From Streptomyces sp. NBC_00306 (lineage in GTDB: Bacteria > Actinomycetota > Actinomycetes > Streptomycetales > Streptomycetaceae), in assembly GCF_036169555.1 (NCBI RefSeq), contig NZ_CP108032.1, positions 2,604,001 through 2,668,000 on the forward strand: 64,000 nt of DNA. The letters run 5' to 3'. The position numbers and the translations under genes are program-made. Under the pieces are notes generated by a model, which had not been told where the DNA came from, did not search any database, and was given only the letters and a program-made list of their open reading frames with translations. Of this stretch, positions 1-9,218 are shown piece after piece (positions within the stretch are counted from its first letter, which is position 1; each line of letters begins with the position of its first letter).

Positions 1-1128
1 CAGCAGACCGCCGACGGTCTCCACGTCCTCGTCGTCCAGTTCGTCGAGGCCGTACAGCTCGCCCAGATCGCCGATGTCGAGCCGTGCGGTGACGCGGAAG
101 CGGCCGTCGCCCAGCTCCTCGATCGGCGGCAGTTCCCGGTCGTACTCGTCGGTGATCTCGCCGACGATCTCCTCCAGGATGTCCTCGATGGTGACGATGC
201 CGGCCGTGCCGCCGTACTCGTCGATGACGACGGCGACGTGGTTGCGCTTCTGCTGCATCTCGCGCAGCAGGTCGCCGGCGTTCTTGGTGTCGGGCACGAA
301 GACGGCGGGCCGCATCGCGGTGGAGACCAGATCGGCCTCCGCGTCGCGGTTGATGTGCGTCTTGCGCACCAGGTCCTTGAGGTAGACGACGCCCACGATG
401 TCGTCCTCGTTCTCGCCCGTGACGGGGATGCGCGAGAAGCCGGAGCGCAGGGCCAGGGTGAGGGCCTGACGGACGGTCTTGTAGCGCTCGATGGAGACCA
501 GGTCGGTGCGCGGCACCATCACTTCGCGCACGAGGGTGTCACCGAGCTCGAAGACGGAGTGCACCATCCGGCGCTCGTCGTCCTCGATGAGGGACTCCTG
601 CTCGGCGAGGTCGACCATGGCCCGCAGTTCGGCCTCGCTCGCGAACGGGCCCTTGCGGAAGCCCTTGCCGGGCGTGAGCGCGTTGCCGATGAGGATCAGC
701 AACTGGGGCACCGGGCCCATGATCCGGGCCAGCGGCAGCAGGACGTACGCGGCGGCCGTCGCCGTGTTCAGCGGGTGCTGGCGGCCGATGGTGCGCGGCG
801 AGACGCCCACGGCGACGTACGAGACGAGGACCATCACGCCGATGGCGACGGTCAGCGCCTCCCAGGTCGCGGAGAACTCCTGAAGACAGGCGTAGGTCAC
901 CAGGACACCCGCCGCCATCTCGCAGGCCACCCGCACCAGCAGGGCGACGTTCAGATAGCGGGTGGGGTCGGCGGCGACCTGCTCCAGCTTGTCGGCGCCA
1001 CGGCGGCCGGAGCGGACGGCCTCGGCGGCGCGGAAGCTGGAGGTGCGGGCGATGCCCGCTTCCGCGCACGCGGCGAGCCACGCGACGACGACCAGCAGGA
1101 CCGCGCCGAAGACCAGGGGGGCGCTCAT
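1..1128 (-). CDS. CNNM/CBS-domain membrane protein (CorC/HlyC-like), partial at left edge
   Basis: The gene runs off the left edge; 376 codons are visible and the last part of the C-terminal domain is missing. The N-terminus ([15 protein letters not shown]) and further hydrophobic stretches to about residue 150 form a DUF21 membrane domain. Two CBS motifs follow at about residues 215-330 ([30 protein letters not shown]), then the start of a CorC_HlyC domain ([19 protein letters not shown]). Members of this family are annotated as Mg2+/Co2+ exporters or 'hemolysins'; the substrate here cannot be read from sequence. The ATG overlaps the ybeY stop by 4 bp (ATGA), so translation is probably coupled and the gene belongs to the phoH-ybeY operon; in actinobacteria era usually follows. 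Confidence 0.93.
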   Translation of the reverse strand, partial: MSAPLVFGAVLLVVVAWLAACAEAGIARTSSFRAAEAVRSGRRGADKLEQVAADPTRYLNVALLVRVACEMAAGVLVTYACLQEFSATWEALTVAIGVMVLVSYVAVGVSPRTIGRQHPLNTATAAAYVLLPLARIMGPVPQLLILIGNALTPGKGFRKGPFASEAELRAMVDLAEQESLIEDDERRMVHSVFELGDTLVREVMVPRTDLVSIERYKTVRQALTLALRSGFSRIPVTGENEDDIVGVVYLKDLVRKTHINRDAEADLVSTAMRPAVFVPDTKNAGDLLREMQQKRNHVAVVIDEYGGTAGIVTIEDILEEIVGEITDEYDRELPPIEELGDGRFRVTARLDIGDLGELYGLDELDDEDVETVGGLL

Positions 1129-1622
1129 GAAACGGTCGGCGCCGGGGAGGGGCCGGTGTGGCCCTTCTCCGCCCGCCAGCCATCGATGATCGCCGCCTGG
1201 AGGCCGAACATCTCGGCCTTCTCGTCCGGCTCCTCGTGGTCGTACCCCAGCAGGTGCAGCACGCCATGGACGGTCAGGAGCTGGAGCTCCTCGTCCATGG
1301 AGTGCTGCGTCGGGGCTTCCTCGCCCTGCTTCTTGGCGACCTCGGGGCAGAGCACGATGTCACCGAGGAGCCCCTGCGGGGGCTCCTCGTCGTCCTTGAC
1401 CGGCGGACGCAGCTCGTCCATCGGGAAGGACATGACATCCGTCGGACCCGGCAGGTCCATCCACTGGATGTGCAACTGCTCCATGGCTTCGGCGTCCACG
1501 ACGATCACCGAGAGCTCGGAGAGCGGGTGGATACGCATCCGCGCGAGGGCATAGCGGGCGACATCGAGGACCGCCTGCTCGTCGACCTCGGTTCCGGACT
1601 CGTTGTTGACGTCGATCGACAT
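1125..1622 (-). CDS. ybeY: endoribonuclease YbeY (rRNA maturation factor)
   Basis: This 165-aa protein has the UPF0054 signature [11 protein letters not shown] near residues 115-125, whose three histidines bind the catalytic metal. It also has the conserved STDVMSFP-like motif (here [12 protein letters not shown]). YbeY acts on 16S rRNA 3'-end maturation and 70S quality control in the cytoplasm. Length is normal for the family. It lies 9 bp after phoH and overlaps the CBS-protein gene by 4 bp, so the three genes look like one transcript read right to left. Confidence 0.97.
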   Translation of the reverse strand: MSIDVNNESGTEVDEQAVLDVARYALARMRIHPLSELSVIVVDAEAMEQLHIQWMDLPGPTDVMSFPMDELRPPVKDDEEPPQGLLGDIVLCPEVAKKQGEEAPTQHSMDEELQLLTVHGVLHLLGYDHEEPDEKAEMFGLQAAIIDGWRAEKGHTGPSPAPTVS

Positions 1623-1631
1623 GGTGCGCTG

Positions 1632-2687
1632 CTACTGCTTCCCGTTGCGGTCGTCGTACTTCTCGTACGCGTCGACGATACGGCCGACGAGCTTGTGCCG
1701 GACGACATCCTGGCTCGTGAGCCGGGAGAAGTGCACGTCCTCGACGCCGTCCAGGATGTCCTGGACCTGTCGCAGACCGCTCTTCGTCCCGTTCGGCAGG
1801 TCGACCTGGGTGACGTCACCGGTGATGACGATCTTCGAGTCGAAGCCGAGGCGGGTCAGGAACATCTTCATCTGCTCGGCGCTGGTGTTCTGCGCCTCGT
1901 CGAGGATGATGAACGCGTCATTGAGCGTTCGACCCCGCATGTATGCCAGCGGCGCGACCTCGATCGTGCCCGCGGCCATCAGCCGGGGGATGGAGTCGGG
2001 GTCGAGCATGTCGTGCAGCGCGTCGTACAGCGGGCGCAGATACGGGTCGATCTTCTCGTAGAGCGTGCCCGGCAGGAAGCCGAGCCGCTCGCCCGCCTCC
2101 ACGGCCGGCCGGGTCAGGATGATCCGGTTGACCTGCTTGGCCTGCAGGGCCTGGACCGCCTTCGCCATGGCGAGATACGTCTTGCCGGTACCGGCGGGGC
2201 CGATGCCGAACACGATCGTGTGCTTGTCGATGGCGTCGACGTACCGCTTCTGGTTGAGCGTCTTGGGGCGGATCGTCCGGCCGCGGCTGGAGAGGATGTT
2301 CTGGGTGAGCACCTCGGCGGGGGTCTCGGCCCCGTCGCCGTTGCCGTTCTCGCCCGCCCTGAGCATGGCGATCGAGCGTTCCACTGCGTCCTCCGTCATC
2401 GGCTGCCCGGTGCGGAGCACGAGCATCATCTCGTCGAACAGGCGCTGGATGAGGGCGACCTCCGTCGCGTCCCCGATCGCGCTGACCTGATTGCCCCGGA
2501 CATGGATGTCGGCCGCCGGGAAGGCCTTCTCGATCACGCGCAGGAGGACATCCCCCGAGCCGAGGACCGTCACCATCGGATGCTTGGCGGGAACGGTGAA
2601 GTGGGCTCGTGCCTGCCCCGGCGCCTGGGATTCCCCCGCGCCCCCAGGGCGCTGGGGACGGGTGTGGGCTTTGGGTGTCTGAGTCAT
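1632..2687 (-). CDS. phoH: PhoH family ATPase
   Basis: PhoH-like P-loop ATPase of 351 aa from ATG 2687 (MTQTPKAHTR). It has Walker A GPAGTGKT, Walker B-like FIILDEAQN, and the family motif GDVTQVDLP. The N-terminal third (VPAKHPMVTVLG to RSIAML) resembles the usual PhoH N-domain. An in-frame ATG lies 8 codons upstream directly behind GGGAGG, too close for normal initiation, so I keep 2687. PhoH proteins are RNA-associated ATPases often linked to YbeY; here phoH is the first gene of the phoH-ybeY-CBS operon, which supports an RNA-metabolism role. Confidence 0.95.
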   Translation of the reverse strand: MTQTPKAHTRPQRPGGAGESQAPGQARAHFTVPAKHPMVTVLGSGDVLLRVIEKAFPAADIHVRGNQVSAIGDATEVALIQRLFDEMMLVLRTGQPMTEDAVERSIAMLRAGENGNGDGAETPAEVLTQNILSSRGRTIRPKTLNQKRYVDAIDKHTIVFGIGPAGTGKTYLAMAKAVQALQAKQVNRIILTRPAVEAGERLGFLPGTLYEKIDPYLRPLYDALHDMLDPDSIPRLMAAGTIEVAPLAYMRGRTLNDAFIILDEAQNTSAEQMKMFLTRLGFDSKIVITGDVTQVDLPNGTKSGLRQVQDILDGVEDVHFSRLTSQDVVRHKLVGRIVDAYEKYDDRNGKQ

Positions 2688-2826
2688 GGGCCGGCTCTGT
2701 GGCCTGCACATACCTCCCGTTGCAGGGTTCTCGCTGCTCGACAACCTCTGGAACACAAGCGTACGACGCGGCACTGACAAGGCCGAGGGCTTTTCCGGGG
2801 GGACACCGCGCTCCCCCGCCGGGGGG

Positions 2827-3936
2827 TCAGGCCGGGCTGCGGAAACCGATCGTCGGCACGGCCCTGCGCAGCGGCCAGGGCCTGACCGGCGCGGGCAGCA
2901 GGTCGTCGAGGAAGGTGTACCGGCGCAGGGCGGCCGGGTCCTGGTCGGTGAGGGCCTGCACACGCTGCCACCAGGCCGCGATCTCGGACCAGCCGGGTGC
3001 GGAGAGCGAGCCGCCGAACTCCTGCACCGACAGGGCCGCGGTCAGCCCGGCGAAGGCGAGCCGGTCAGCGAGCGGCCAGCCGGCGAGCGTCCCGGTGACG
3101 TATCCGGCCACGAACACGTCACCCGCTCCGGTCGGGTCGAGGGCCTCCACCGCGATGGCCGGAACCTGCGCGCTCTCGCCGGTCGCGCCGTCGACCGCGT
3201 ACGCGCCCTCGGCACCGAGGGTGACGACGGCGAGCGGTACGTGCTCGGTGAGGGCGTGGGCGGCGGCGCGGGGGCAGTCGGTGCGGGTGTAGCGCATCGC
3301 CTCCTCCGCGTTCGGCAGGAAGGCCTCGCAGTGGCTCAGATCCGCGAGGTCGGCCGGGTCCCAGCGGCCCGTGTCGTCCCAGCCGCAGTCGGCGAAGACC
3401 CGAGTGCCCTTGCGGGCGGCCTGGGCGACCCACTCGTCTCCGCCAGGTGTGAGCGAGGCGATGGCGGCCCGGGCGGGCGGGGGACAGTCGGGCGCGGGCT
3501 CCGGCGGCGGGGCCTCGTGCCCGTGGGAGACCATCGTGCGCTCGCCCTCGTACGCCATGGAGACGGTGACGGGCGAGTGCCAGCCGGGCACGGTCCGGGA
3601 GAGGGAGAGGTCGATGCCCTCACCCTGTTCAAGGGCGTCCCAGCAGTACTCGCCGTAGTGGTCGTCCCCGAAGGCGGCGGCGAGCGAGGTGTGCAGACCG
3701 AGCCGGGCGAGCGCGGTGGCCATGTTGGCGACCCCGCCCGGGCTGGAACCCATGCCGCGGGCCCAGGACTCGGTGCCGCGGACGGGGGCGGAGCCGAGGC
3801 CCGTGAAGATGATGTCGAGGAAGACGGTGCCTGTGAGGTAGACGTCGCAGGGCGGGTCGGAGGGGGTCCTGAGGGCCTTGAGGGGGTCGAGGCAGGTGCC
3901 TCCGCCGTCCGTCTGATGTGCGTGTCGACTGATCAC
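2827..3936 (-). CDS. PfkB-family carbohydrate kinase
   Basis: Ribokinase-fold sugar kinase, 369 aa from the preferred GTG start. The N-terminus VYLTGTVFLDIIFTGL, the GGVANMATALARLG motif (sugar-binding, PfkB signature 1) and DPTGAGDVFVAGY (signature 2, with the catalytic Asp of the GAGD anion hole) are clear. The GTG at 3936 is preceded by GGGAG at 7-nt spacing; an upstream ATG at 3987 is open but has no ribosome-binding site. The gene is downstream of and co-oriented with gudD/kdgD (134-bp gap), so it may phosphorylate a sugar acid from that pathway, but the substrate is not determined by the sequence. Confidence 0.9.
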   Translation of the reverse strand: MISRHAHQTDGGGTCLDPLKALRTPSDPPCDVYLTGTVFLDIIFTGLGSAPVRGTESWARGMGSSPGGVANMATALARLGLHTSLAAAFGDDHYGEYCWDALEQGEGIDLSLSRTVPGWHSPVTVSMAYEGERTMVSHGHEAPPPEPAPDCPPPARAAIASLTPGGDEWVAQAARKGTRVFADCGWDDTGRWDPADLADLSHCEAFLPNAEEAMRYTRTDCPRAAAHALTEHVPLAVVTLGAEGAYAVDGATGESAQVPAIAVEALDPTGAGDVFVAGYVTGTLAGWPLADRLAFAGLTAALSVQEFGGSLSAPGWSEIAAWWQRVQALTDQDPAALRRYTFLDDLLPAPVRPWPLRRAVPTIGFRSPA

Positions 3937-4070
3937 CGTGCCGCTCCCGTACGTGGTGCAGATCTGGCCAGTCTGCCTGATCTGCACCGGTGACGAGGTG
4001 AGCCCGTCGGCGGGAGTACAGGGGCACGGGTCCGGCGGAGTACGGGGTCCACCGGCCCGGCCGGCCGGGT

Positions 4071-5369
4071 CTACCAGCGCGGGACCGCCGGCGCCGACCA
4101 GTCCGGGTGCGCCACCCGCATCGCCGCCGCGTCGTCGCGGTCGCGCATCGTGCCGTCGTCGTCCCTCCAGCGCCGGTGGAGACGGGCGAGCCGGTCCTGG
4201 TCCAGTTCCACGCCGAGGCCGGGAAGGTCGCTGACGGCGAGGCGGCCGTCCTTGAACTCCAGCCGCTCGGTGACGACATCCTCGGTCTGCCAGGGGTAGT
4301 GGCTGTCGCAGGCGTAGTCGAGGTTGGGGACGACGGCCGCCACGTGCGTCATCGCGGCGAGGCTGATGCCGAGATGGGTGTTGGAGTGCATGGACAGTCC
4401 GACGCCGAACGTGCGGCAGATCGCGGCCAGTTCACGGGTGTTGCGCAGTCCGCCCCAGTAGTGGTGGTCGGAGAGGACGACCTGGACGGCGCCGCGCGAG
4501 AACGCCTCGGGGATCTCGGCGAAGGTCGTCACGCACATGTTCGTCGCGAGCGGCACCTCCGTCCCGGCCGCGACCCGCGCCATCCGGTCGGTCGTGGCGG
4601 CCGGGTCCTCCAGATACTCCAGGACGTCCCCGAGTTCGGCGGCGACCCTGAGCGAGGTCTCGACCGACCAGGCGCCGTTGGGGTCCAGTCGCAGCGGCTG
4701 GCCGGGGAACGCCTCCGCGAGGGCCCGTACGGCGGCGATCTCCTCGTCCGGGTCGAAGACACCGCCCTTGAGCTTGAAGGAGCCGAAGCCGTACGCGCGG
4801 GCGAAGCGGCGGGCCTGGGCCACGATGCCGGCCGGGTCGAGTGCCGCGCCCCAGTCGTCGGACTCCCCCGCGCCGCCCGGGTGTTCGGCCCAGCGGTAGA
4901 AGAGATAGGCGCTGTAGTCGACGGCGTCGCGGACCTTGCCGCCCAGCAGCGCGTGCACGGGCAGCCCGAGCGTCCTGCCGAGCGCGTCGAGCAGGGCGAC
5001 CTCGAAGCCGGAGACGACCGAGAGCCGCAGTTTGCCGGCGGTCTGCACGCCGCGCAGGCCGCCGGCGTCCACCGCGTCGGCGCCGGTGGCCTCGGGCGAG
5101 TCCGCGCAGACCAGGTCGGCGAGCCGGTGCAGCCCGTTCACGTCGTCGACCCGGCAGCCGGGGAGGGCGTCGGCCAGCGGGTCGGCCAGGTCGATGTACT
5201 TGGTGTCGCCGTACGTCTCGCCGACGCCGGTCACCCCGTCCGCGGTGACGACCTCGATGATCAGCCGGGGCGTGTAGGGCTGGTGCACACCCTGCGTGTT
5301 GAGCAGCGGCGGGTCGGCGACGAGGATCGGGGTGAGGCGCACCTCGGTGATCGTCAGGTCGTGGGTCAT
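4071..5369 (-). CDS. gudD: glucarate dehydratase (enolase superfamily)
   Basis: 432-aa member of the mandelate racemase/muconate-lactonizing enzyme group. The N-terminal capping domain has TPILVADPPLLNTQG, typical of glucarate dehydratases. In the barrel, FKLKGG supplies the lysine of the KxK site, LDPNGAW and EDP carry metal-ligand acids, and MHSNTHLG carries the general-base histidine. It dehydrates D-glucarate to 5-keto-4-deoxyglucarate in the cytoplasm. The ATG overlaps the kdgD stop by 4 bp, making a two-gene operon for successive pathway steps. Galactarate or idarate activity cannot be excluded. Confidence 0.93.
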   Translation of the reverse strand: MTHDLTITEVRLTPILVADPPLLNTQGVHQPYTPRLIIEVVTADGVTGVGETYGDTKYIDLADPLADALPGCRVDDVNGLHRLADLVCADSPEATGADAVDAGGLRGVQTAGKLRLSVVSGFEVALLDALGRTLGLPVHALLGGKVRDAVDYSAYLFYRWAEHPGGAGESDDWGAALDPAGIVAQARRFARAYGFGSFKLKGGVFDPDEEIAAVRALAEAFPGQPLRLDPNGAWSVETSLRVAAELGDVLEYLEDPAATTDRMARVAAGTEVPLATNMCVTTFAEIPEAFSRGAVQVVLSDHHYWGGLRNTRELAAICRTFGVGLSMHSNTHLGISLAAMTHVAAVVPNLDYACDSHYPWQTEDVVTERLEFKDGRLAVSDLPGLGVELDQDRLARLHRRWRDDDGTMRDRDDAAAMRVAHPDWSAPAVPRW

Positions 5370-6334
5370 GCCGTGGCTCCTGCCAGGTCGAGTCCGTCTG
5401 CGAGCAGTGCTTCGAGGGCGGCGAGATCGTCGGTCCCCGGCTCCGTCAGGGGCGCGCGTACCGGCCCGACGGGCTGTCCGCGCAGCCGGGCCGCCGCCTT
5501 GACCAGGGACACGGCATATCCGGGTACCCGGTCGCGCAGTTCGACGAGCGGTACGTAGAAGCCGCGCAGCAGCCGTTCGACGGTGTGGTCGTCGCCGTCG
5601 CGGTGCGCGGCGAAGAACGCGTCGGCGATCTCGGGCGCGAAGGCGTGGACGGCGGAGGAGTAGGCGCCGACGCCGATGGAGGCGTACTGCCGGGCCTGGA
5701 TCTCGGCAGTGGCGGCGCCGTTGAAGAACAGGAAGCCGGCCGGTGCGGCGAGGCGTTGGCGCTGCACGAGGTCGAGGTCGCCGTGGCCGTCCTTGAGCCC
5801 GATGACGCCGGGGAGCGCGGCGATGCGGCGTACGGAGCCGGCGGTGTAGGCGACCTGTCCGCGCTGGTAGGCGATCAGTGGCAGGCGGGTGGCGCGGGTG
5901 ATCCGGCGCAGCTGCTCGACGAGCCCTTCCTGCGGGGCGCTCACCAGGTAGTGGGGCAGGGCGAGCACGGCGTCCGCGCCCGCCTCCTCGGCGATGCGGG
6001 CGAAGCGCACGGCCTGCGCCCAGCCGTAGCCGATGCCCGCGACGACGGGCAGGCGGCCGGCCGCGGCCTCGACGGCGGCGGTGACGACCTGCCGGTACTC
6101 GTCCTCGTCGAGGGAGAAGAACTCGCCGGTGCCACAAGCGGGGAAGAGCGCGCCGGGGCCCGTCGCGGCCTGGGCGGCAAGGTGTTCACGGCAGCCGTCG
6201 GGGTCCAGGCCGCCGTCCGCGCGGAAGCTGGTGAGCGGGAAGGAGAGCACTCCGCGCGCCATGCCGTCCCGCAGCCGGGCGGCGACGTCGGCGTCCGCCG
6301 CCGGTCGTTCGTCCACGTCCGTGCCCTGCCCCAT
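5366..6334 (-). CDS. kdgD: 5-dehydro-4-deoxyglucarate dehydratase (DapA/NAL family)
   Basis: 322-aa TIM-barrel of the dihydrodipicolinate synthase family. The GTGEFFSL motif near residue 68 is diagnostic of the decarboxylating glucarate-pathway subfamily. IGLKDGHGD carries the Schiff-base lysine and IAYQRGQ the conserved tyrosine. It converts 5-keto-4-deoxyglucarate to alpha-ketoglutarate semialdehyde plus CO2. The ATG at 6334 has GGGAG 8 nt upstream. It is the first gene of the operon with gudD, behind a recognisable promoter and an inverted repeat (6348-6406), divergent from the IclR gene. Confidence 0.93.
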   Translation of the reverse strand: MGQGTDVDERPAADADVAARLRDGMARGVLSFPLTSFRADGGLDPDGCREHLAAQAATGPGALFPACGTGEFFSLDEDEYRQVVTAAVEAAAGRLPVVAGIGYGWAQAVRFARIAEEAGADAVLALPHYLVSAPQEGLVEQLRRITRATRLPLIAYQRGQVAYTAGSVRRIAALPGVIGLKDGHGDLDLVQRQRLAAPAGFLFFNGAATAEIQARQYASIGVGAYSSAVHAFAPEIADAFFAAHRDGDDHTVERLLRGFYVPLVELRDRVPGYAVSLVKAAARLRGQPVGPVRAPLTEPGTDDLAALEALLADGLDLAGATA

Positions 6335-6347
6335 ATCGCTGTCTCCC

Positions 6348-6362
6348 TATGTAGATGACATA
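6348..6362. promoter_or_regulatory. inverted repeat, candidate IclR operator
   Basis: TATGT-AGATG-ACATA is a perfect 5-bp inverted repeat with a 5-bp spacer. It lies between the kdgD ribosome-binding site and the predicted transcription start, about +9 to +23, a natural position for a repressor. The neighbouring divergent gene encodes an IclR regulator, so I infer this is its site; sequence alone does not prove binding. Confidence 0.5.
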
Positions 6363-6377
6363 CACGGATGAGAATGG

Positions 6378-6406
6378 AGATTAGATAGACGGACAGAGAC
6401 CGTCAA
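6378..6406 (-). promoter_or_regulatory. sigma-70-like promoter of kdgD-gudD
   Basis: On the minus strand TTGACG (6401-6406) and TAATCT (6378-6383) are separated by exactly 17 bp. The -35 matches the consensus in five positions and the -10 keeps the first TA and last T. The start of transcription would be near 6371, giving a 5' leader of about 37 nt that contains the inverted repeat. Confidence 0.7.
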
Positions 6407-6437
6407 TGGGGCGGGCCCCGCCGCTTACGATCGGCGC

Positions 6438-7274
6438 ATGTCGGAGACGGAATCCGGGGCGGGACCGGCCGCCGGGCCGGGAGCGGGACCGCGGACCGGC
6501 GGGGTACGCGAGGTGAAGTCGGCGGCCCGCACGGTCGACCTGCTGGAGGTGCTGGCGGCACGTGGCGACCGCCCGGCGCGGCTGCGCGAGCTCGCCGATG
6601 AGCTGGGTGTGCCGCGCAGCAGCATGTACGCCCTGCTGAAGACGCTCATCGACCGCGGCTGGGTCCGCACCGACGCCACCGGCTCGCTGTACGGCATCGG
6701 CATCCGCGCCCTGCTCACCGGCACCAGTTATCTGGACAGCGACACGCGGGTCGGCGCCCTGCGCCCCTATCTGGACGAAGCCTCGGACGCGCTCGGCGAG
6801 ACCATTCATCTGGCGCGGCTCGACGGCCCGGACGTCGTCTACCTCGCCACCCGCGAGTCGCACGAGTATCTGCGCACCTTCAGCCGGGTCGGCCGGCGGC
6901 TGCCCGCCCACGCGGGCGCCCTGGGCAAGGCGCTGCTCGCCGAACGCCCGTTCGCCGAACTGCCGCTGCCCGCAGGCGAACTGGCGCGCCTCACGCCCAA
7001 CACCCGTACCGACCGCGCGGCTCTCGCCGCAGATCTGGCCGCCGTCCGGGAGCGCGGGTACGCCGTGGACCGCGAGGAGGGCGTGCTCGGCATCAGCGGC
7101 TTCGGTTTCGCCCTGCGCTACGACTCCCCCGCCCGGGACGCGATCAGCTGCTCGGTGCCGGTGGCCCGCCTCACCGAGGAGCACGAGCGCCGGATCGTGG
7201 CGGTGATGCGGGAGATCAGGGCGAAGATCGAGTCGCTCGCGCCCCGCACGAAGGGCGCGCCCGACTGGCGCTGA
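6438..7274 (+). CDS. IclR-family transcriptional regulator
   Basis: 278 aa. An N-terminal winged helix (about residues 22-85: VDLLEVLAARGD, LRELADELGVPRSSMYALLKTL) is followed by an IclR effector domain (DEASDALGETIHLARLDG, GKALLAE, GYAVDREEGVLGISGFG). It is divergent from kdgD-gudD and is the likely local regulator responding to glucarate or an intermediate. TACGAT ends exactly 6 nt before the ATG, predicting a leaderless transcript. The first 28 residues are a Gly/Ala/Pro-rich tail of no evident function. Confidence 0.93.
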   Translation: MSETESGAGPAAGPGAGPRTGGVREVKSAARTVDLLEVLAARGDRPARLRELADELGVPRSSMYALLKTLIDRGWVRTDATGSLYGIGIRALLTGTSYLDSDTRVGALRPYLDEASDALGETIHLARLDGPDVVYLATRESHEYLRTFSRVGRRLPAHAGALGKALLAERPFAELPLPAGELARLTPNTRTDRAALAADLAAVRERGYAVDREEGVLGISGFGFALRYDSPARDAISCSVPVARLTEEHERRIVAVMREIRAKIESLAPRTKGAPDWR

Positions 7275-7277
7275 GCG

Positions 7278-8282
7278 CTAGGCCCTGTCGGCCCCGAAGT
7301 CGTAGGCGTCGACCTCGGCGATCAGCCGGGCCCGGCGCTCCTCGTCGTCCTCCAGGAACGACGCCAGGAAGGAGTTGCGGGCCAGTTCCCGCAGCCGCTC
7401 CTCGCCGATCCCCAGAGCGCGCCGCACCGCGTCGAAGTTGTCGCCCGCGTAACCGCCGAAGTAGGACGGGTCGTCGGAGTTGACCGTGCACATCAGACCG
7501 GCGTCCATCATGGCCGGCAGGGGGTGCTCCTCAAGGGTGCGCACAGCCCGCAGGCGCACGTTCGACAGCGGGCAGAGCGTCAGCGGGACGCGGTCCCGCA
7601 CCAGCCGTTCGACCAGTTCCGGATCCTCCATGCAGCGCAGCCCGTGGTCGACGCGCTCCACGCCCAGCACGTCCAGCGCCTCGCTGATGTACGCGGGCGG
7701 GCCCTCCTCGCCCGCGTGCGCCACCCGGCGCAGCCCGAGATCGGCCGCCGCCTCGTACACCTCGCGGAACTTCGAGGGCGGATGACCCGCCTCCGCCGAG
7801 TCGAGGCCGACTCCCGCGATGCGGTGCAGATACGGCTTCGCGGCCAGCAGCGTCTCCATCGCCGACGCGGCCGACTCGTCCCGCAGGAAGCACATGATCA
7901 GGCGGGTCGAGACGCCGTGGCGCTCCTCGCTCGCGTCGAGCGCCCGGCCGAGTCCCTCGACGACGGTGGCCAGCGGCACCCCCCGGGAGGTGTGCGCCTG
8001 CGGGTCGAAGAAGATCTCGGCGTGGCGCACGCCCTGGGCGGCGGCGCGGGCCAGATAGGCGTCGGCGAGCTCGGCGAAGTCGTCCTCGGTGTGCAGGACG
8101 GCCATCAGCCGGTAATAGAGATCGAGGAAGGACTGGAGATCCTCGAAGCGATAGGCGTGGCGCAGCTCTTCGGCGTCCTTGAAGGGCAGTTCCACGCCGT
8201 TGCGCGCGGCGAGCGCGAAGGCGAGTCCGGGTTCCAGGGTGCCTTCGATGTGCAGGTGCAGTTCGGCCTTGGGGAGTGGCAC
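7278..8282 (-). CDS. add: adenosine deaminase family protein, adenine-deaminase subtype
   Basis: 334-aa amidohydrolase with metal ligands in HLHIEG, VAHAGEE and VNSDDP. Several stretches (IFFDPQAHTSRG, VGLDSAEAGHPPSKF, GEEGPPAYISEALDVL, DPSYFGGYAGDNF) match, as I recall them, the Pseudomonas PA0148-type enzymes that deaminate adenine rather than classical adenosine deaminases. Adenine is therefore a plausible main substrate in purine salvage, although annotation pipelines will say adenosine deaminase. Start is GTG 8282 with a GAGG about 8 nt upstream. The gene lies 14 bp after rnz on the same strand. Confidence 0.9.
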   Translation of the reverse strand: MPLPKAELHLHIEGTLEPGLAFALAARNGVELPFKDAEELRHAYRFEDLQSFLDLYYRLMAVLHTEDDFAELADAYLARAAAQGVRHAEIFFDPQAHTSRGVPLATVVEGLGRALDASEERHGVSTRLIMCFLRDESAASAMETLLAAKPYLHRIAGVGLDSAEAGHPPSKFREVYEAAADLGLRRVAHAGEEGPPAYISEALDVLGVERVDHGLRCMEDPELVERLVRDRVPLTLCPLSNVRLRAVRTLEEHPLPAMMDAGLMCTVNSDDPSYFGGYAGDNFDAVRRALGIGEERLRELARNSFLASFLEDDEERRARLIAEVDAYDFGADRA

Positions 8283-8296
8283 GGGTCAAGCCTCGT

Positions 8297-9205
8297 TCAT
8301 GGACGTCGTTTGGGGACAGGGACCCGCAACAGGTCGGTGGCGACGGTCAGTTCCGCCTCGAATCCGGCGGCGCGGGCCTGCCGCTCGAACTCCTCCGCGT
8401 CGGTGTAGCGCTGCGAGAAGTGCGTCAGCACGAGGTGCCGCACTCCCGCGTCGCGAGCTACCCGGGCGGCCTGACCTGCGGTCAGATGGCCGTGGTCGGA
8501 GGCGAGTTGCTCGTCCTCGTCGAGGAAGGTCGACTCGATGACGAGCATGTCGCAGCCGTCCGCGAGCGCGTACACCCCGTCGCAGAGGCGGGTGTCCATG
8601 ACGAACGCGAACCGCTGGCCCGGTCTCGCCTCGCTGACCTCCTCCAGCCGCACTCCGCCGACCTCGCCCTCGCGTTGCAGCCGGCCGATGTCGGGCCCCG
8701 CGATGCCGCGCTCGGCGAGCGCCTCGGGCAGCATCCGACGGCCGTCCGGCTCGATGAGCCGGTAGCCGAACGACTCGACGGGGTGCGACAGTCGGCGCGC
8801 CTCCAGCGTGTAGGAGGGCGTCGTGGCCAGGACCCCGTCGGCGGCCACCGGCGCCTCGGTCAGCGACACCGTCTCGCGGTACGCGGTCGCGTACCGCAGC
8901 CTCTCGAAGAACCGCTGTCCACTGGCCGGGTAGTGCGCGGACACCTCGTGCGGGACCCGGTCGAGGTTGATCCGCTGGATCACCCCGGCGAGGCCCAGGG
9001 AGTGGTCGCCGTGGAAGTGCGTGACGCAGATCCGGTTGATGTCATGGGCGGCCACCCCGGCGCGCAGCATCTGGCGCTGGGTGCCCTCGCCGGGGTCGAA
9101 GAGGATGCCGTCGGCATCCCACCGCAGCAGGTAGCCGTTGTGGTTGCGGTGCCGGGTGGGTACCTGGCTGGCGGTGCCGAGGACCACCAGTTCTCTGACG
9201 GACAC
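8297..9205 (-). CDS. rnz: ribonuclease Z
   Basis: 302-aa MBL-fold tRNA 3'-processing endonuclease from GTG 9205 ([16 protein letters not shown]). The core motif is [13 protein letters not shown], with further metal ligands in FVMDTRLCD and [22 protein letters not shown] is typical of bacterial elaC/rnz N-termini, and length agrees with the short-form family. The start lies 13 bp after the HIT-gene stop; an upstream in-frame ATG at 9259 would overlap that gene and is less likely. It probably cotranscribes with the HIT gene and add. Confidence 0.93.
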   Translation of the reverse strand: MSVRELVVLGTASQVPTRHRNHNGYLLRWDADGILFDPGEGTQRQMLRAGVAAHDINRICVTHFHGDHSLGLAGVIQRINLDRVPHEVSAHYPASGQRFFERLRYATAYRETVSLTEAPVAADGVLATTPSYTLEARRLSHPVESFGYRLIEPDGRRMLPEALAERGIAGPDIGRLQREGEVGGVRLEEVSEARPGQRFAFVMDTRLCDGVYALADGCDMLVIESTFLDEDEQLASDHGHLTAGQAARVARDAGVRHLVLTHFSQRYTDAEEFERQARAAGFEAELTVATDLLRVPVPKRRP

Positions 9206-9218
9206 GATGGACTGCCCG

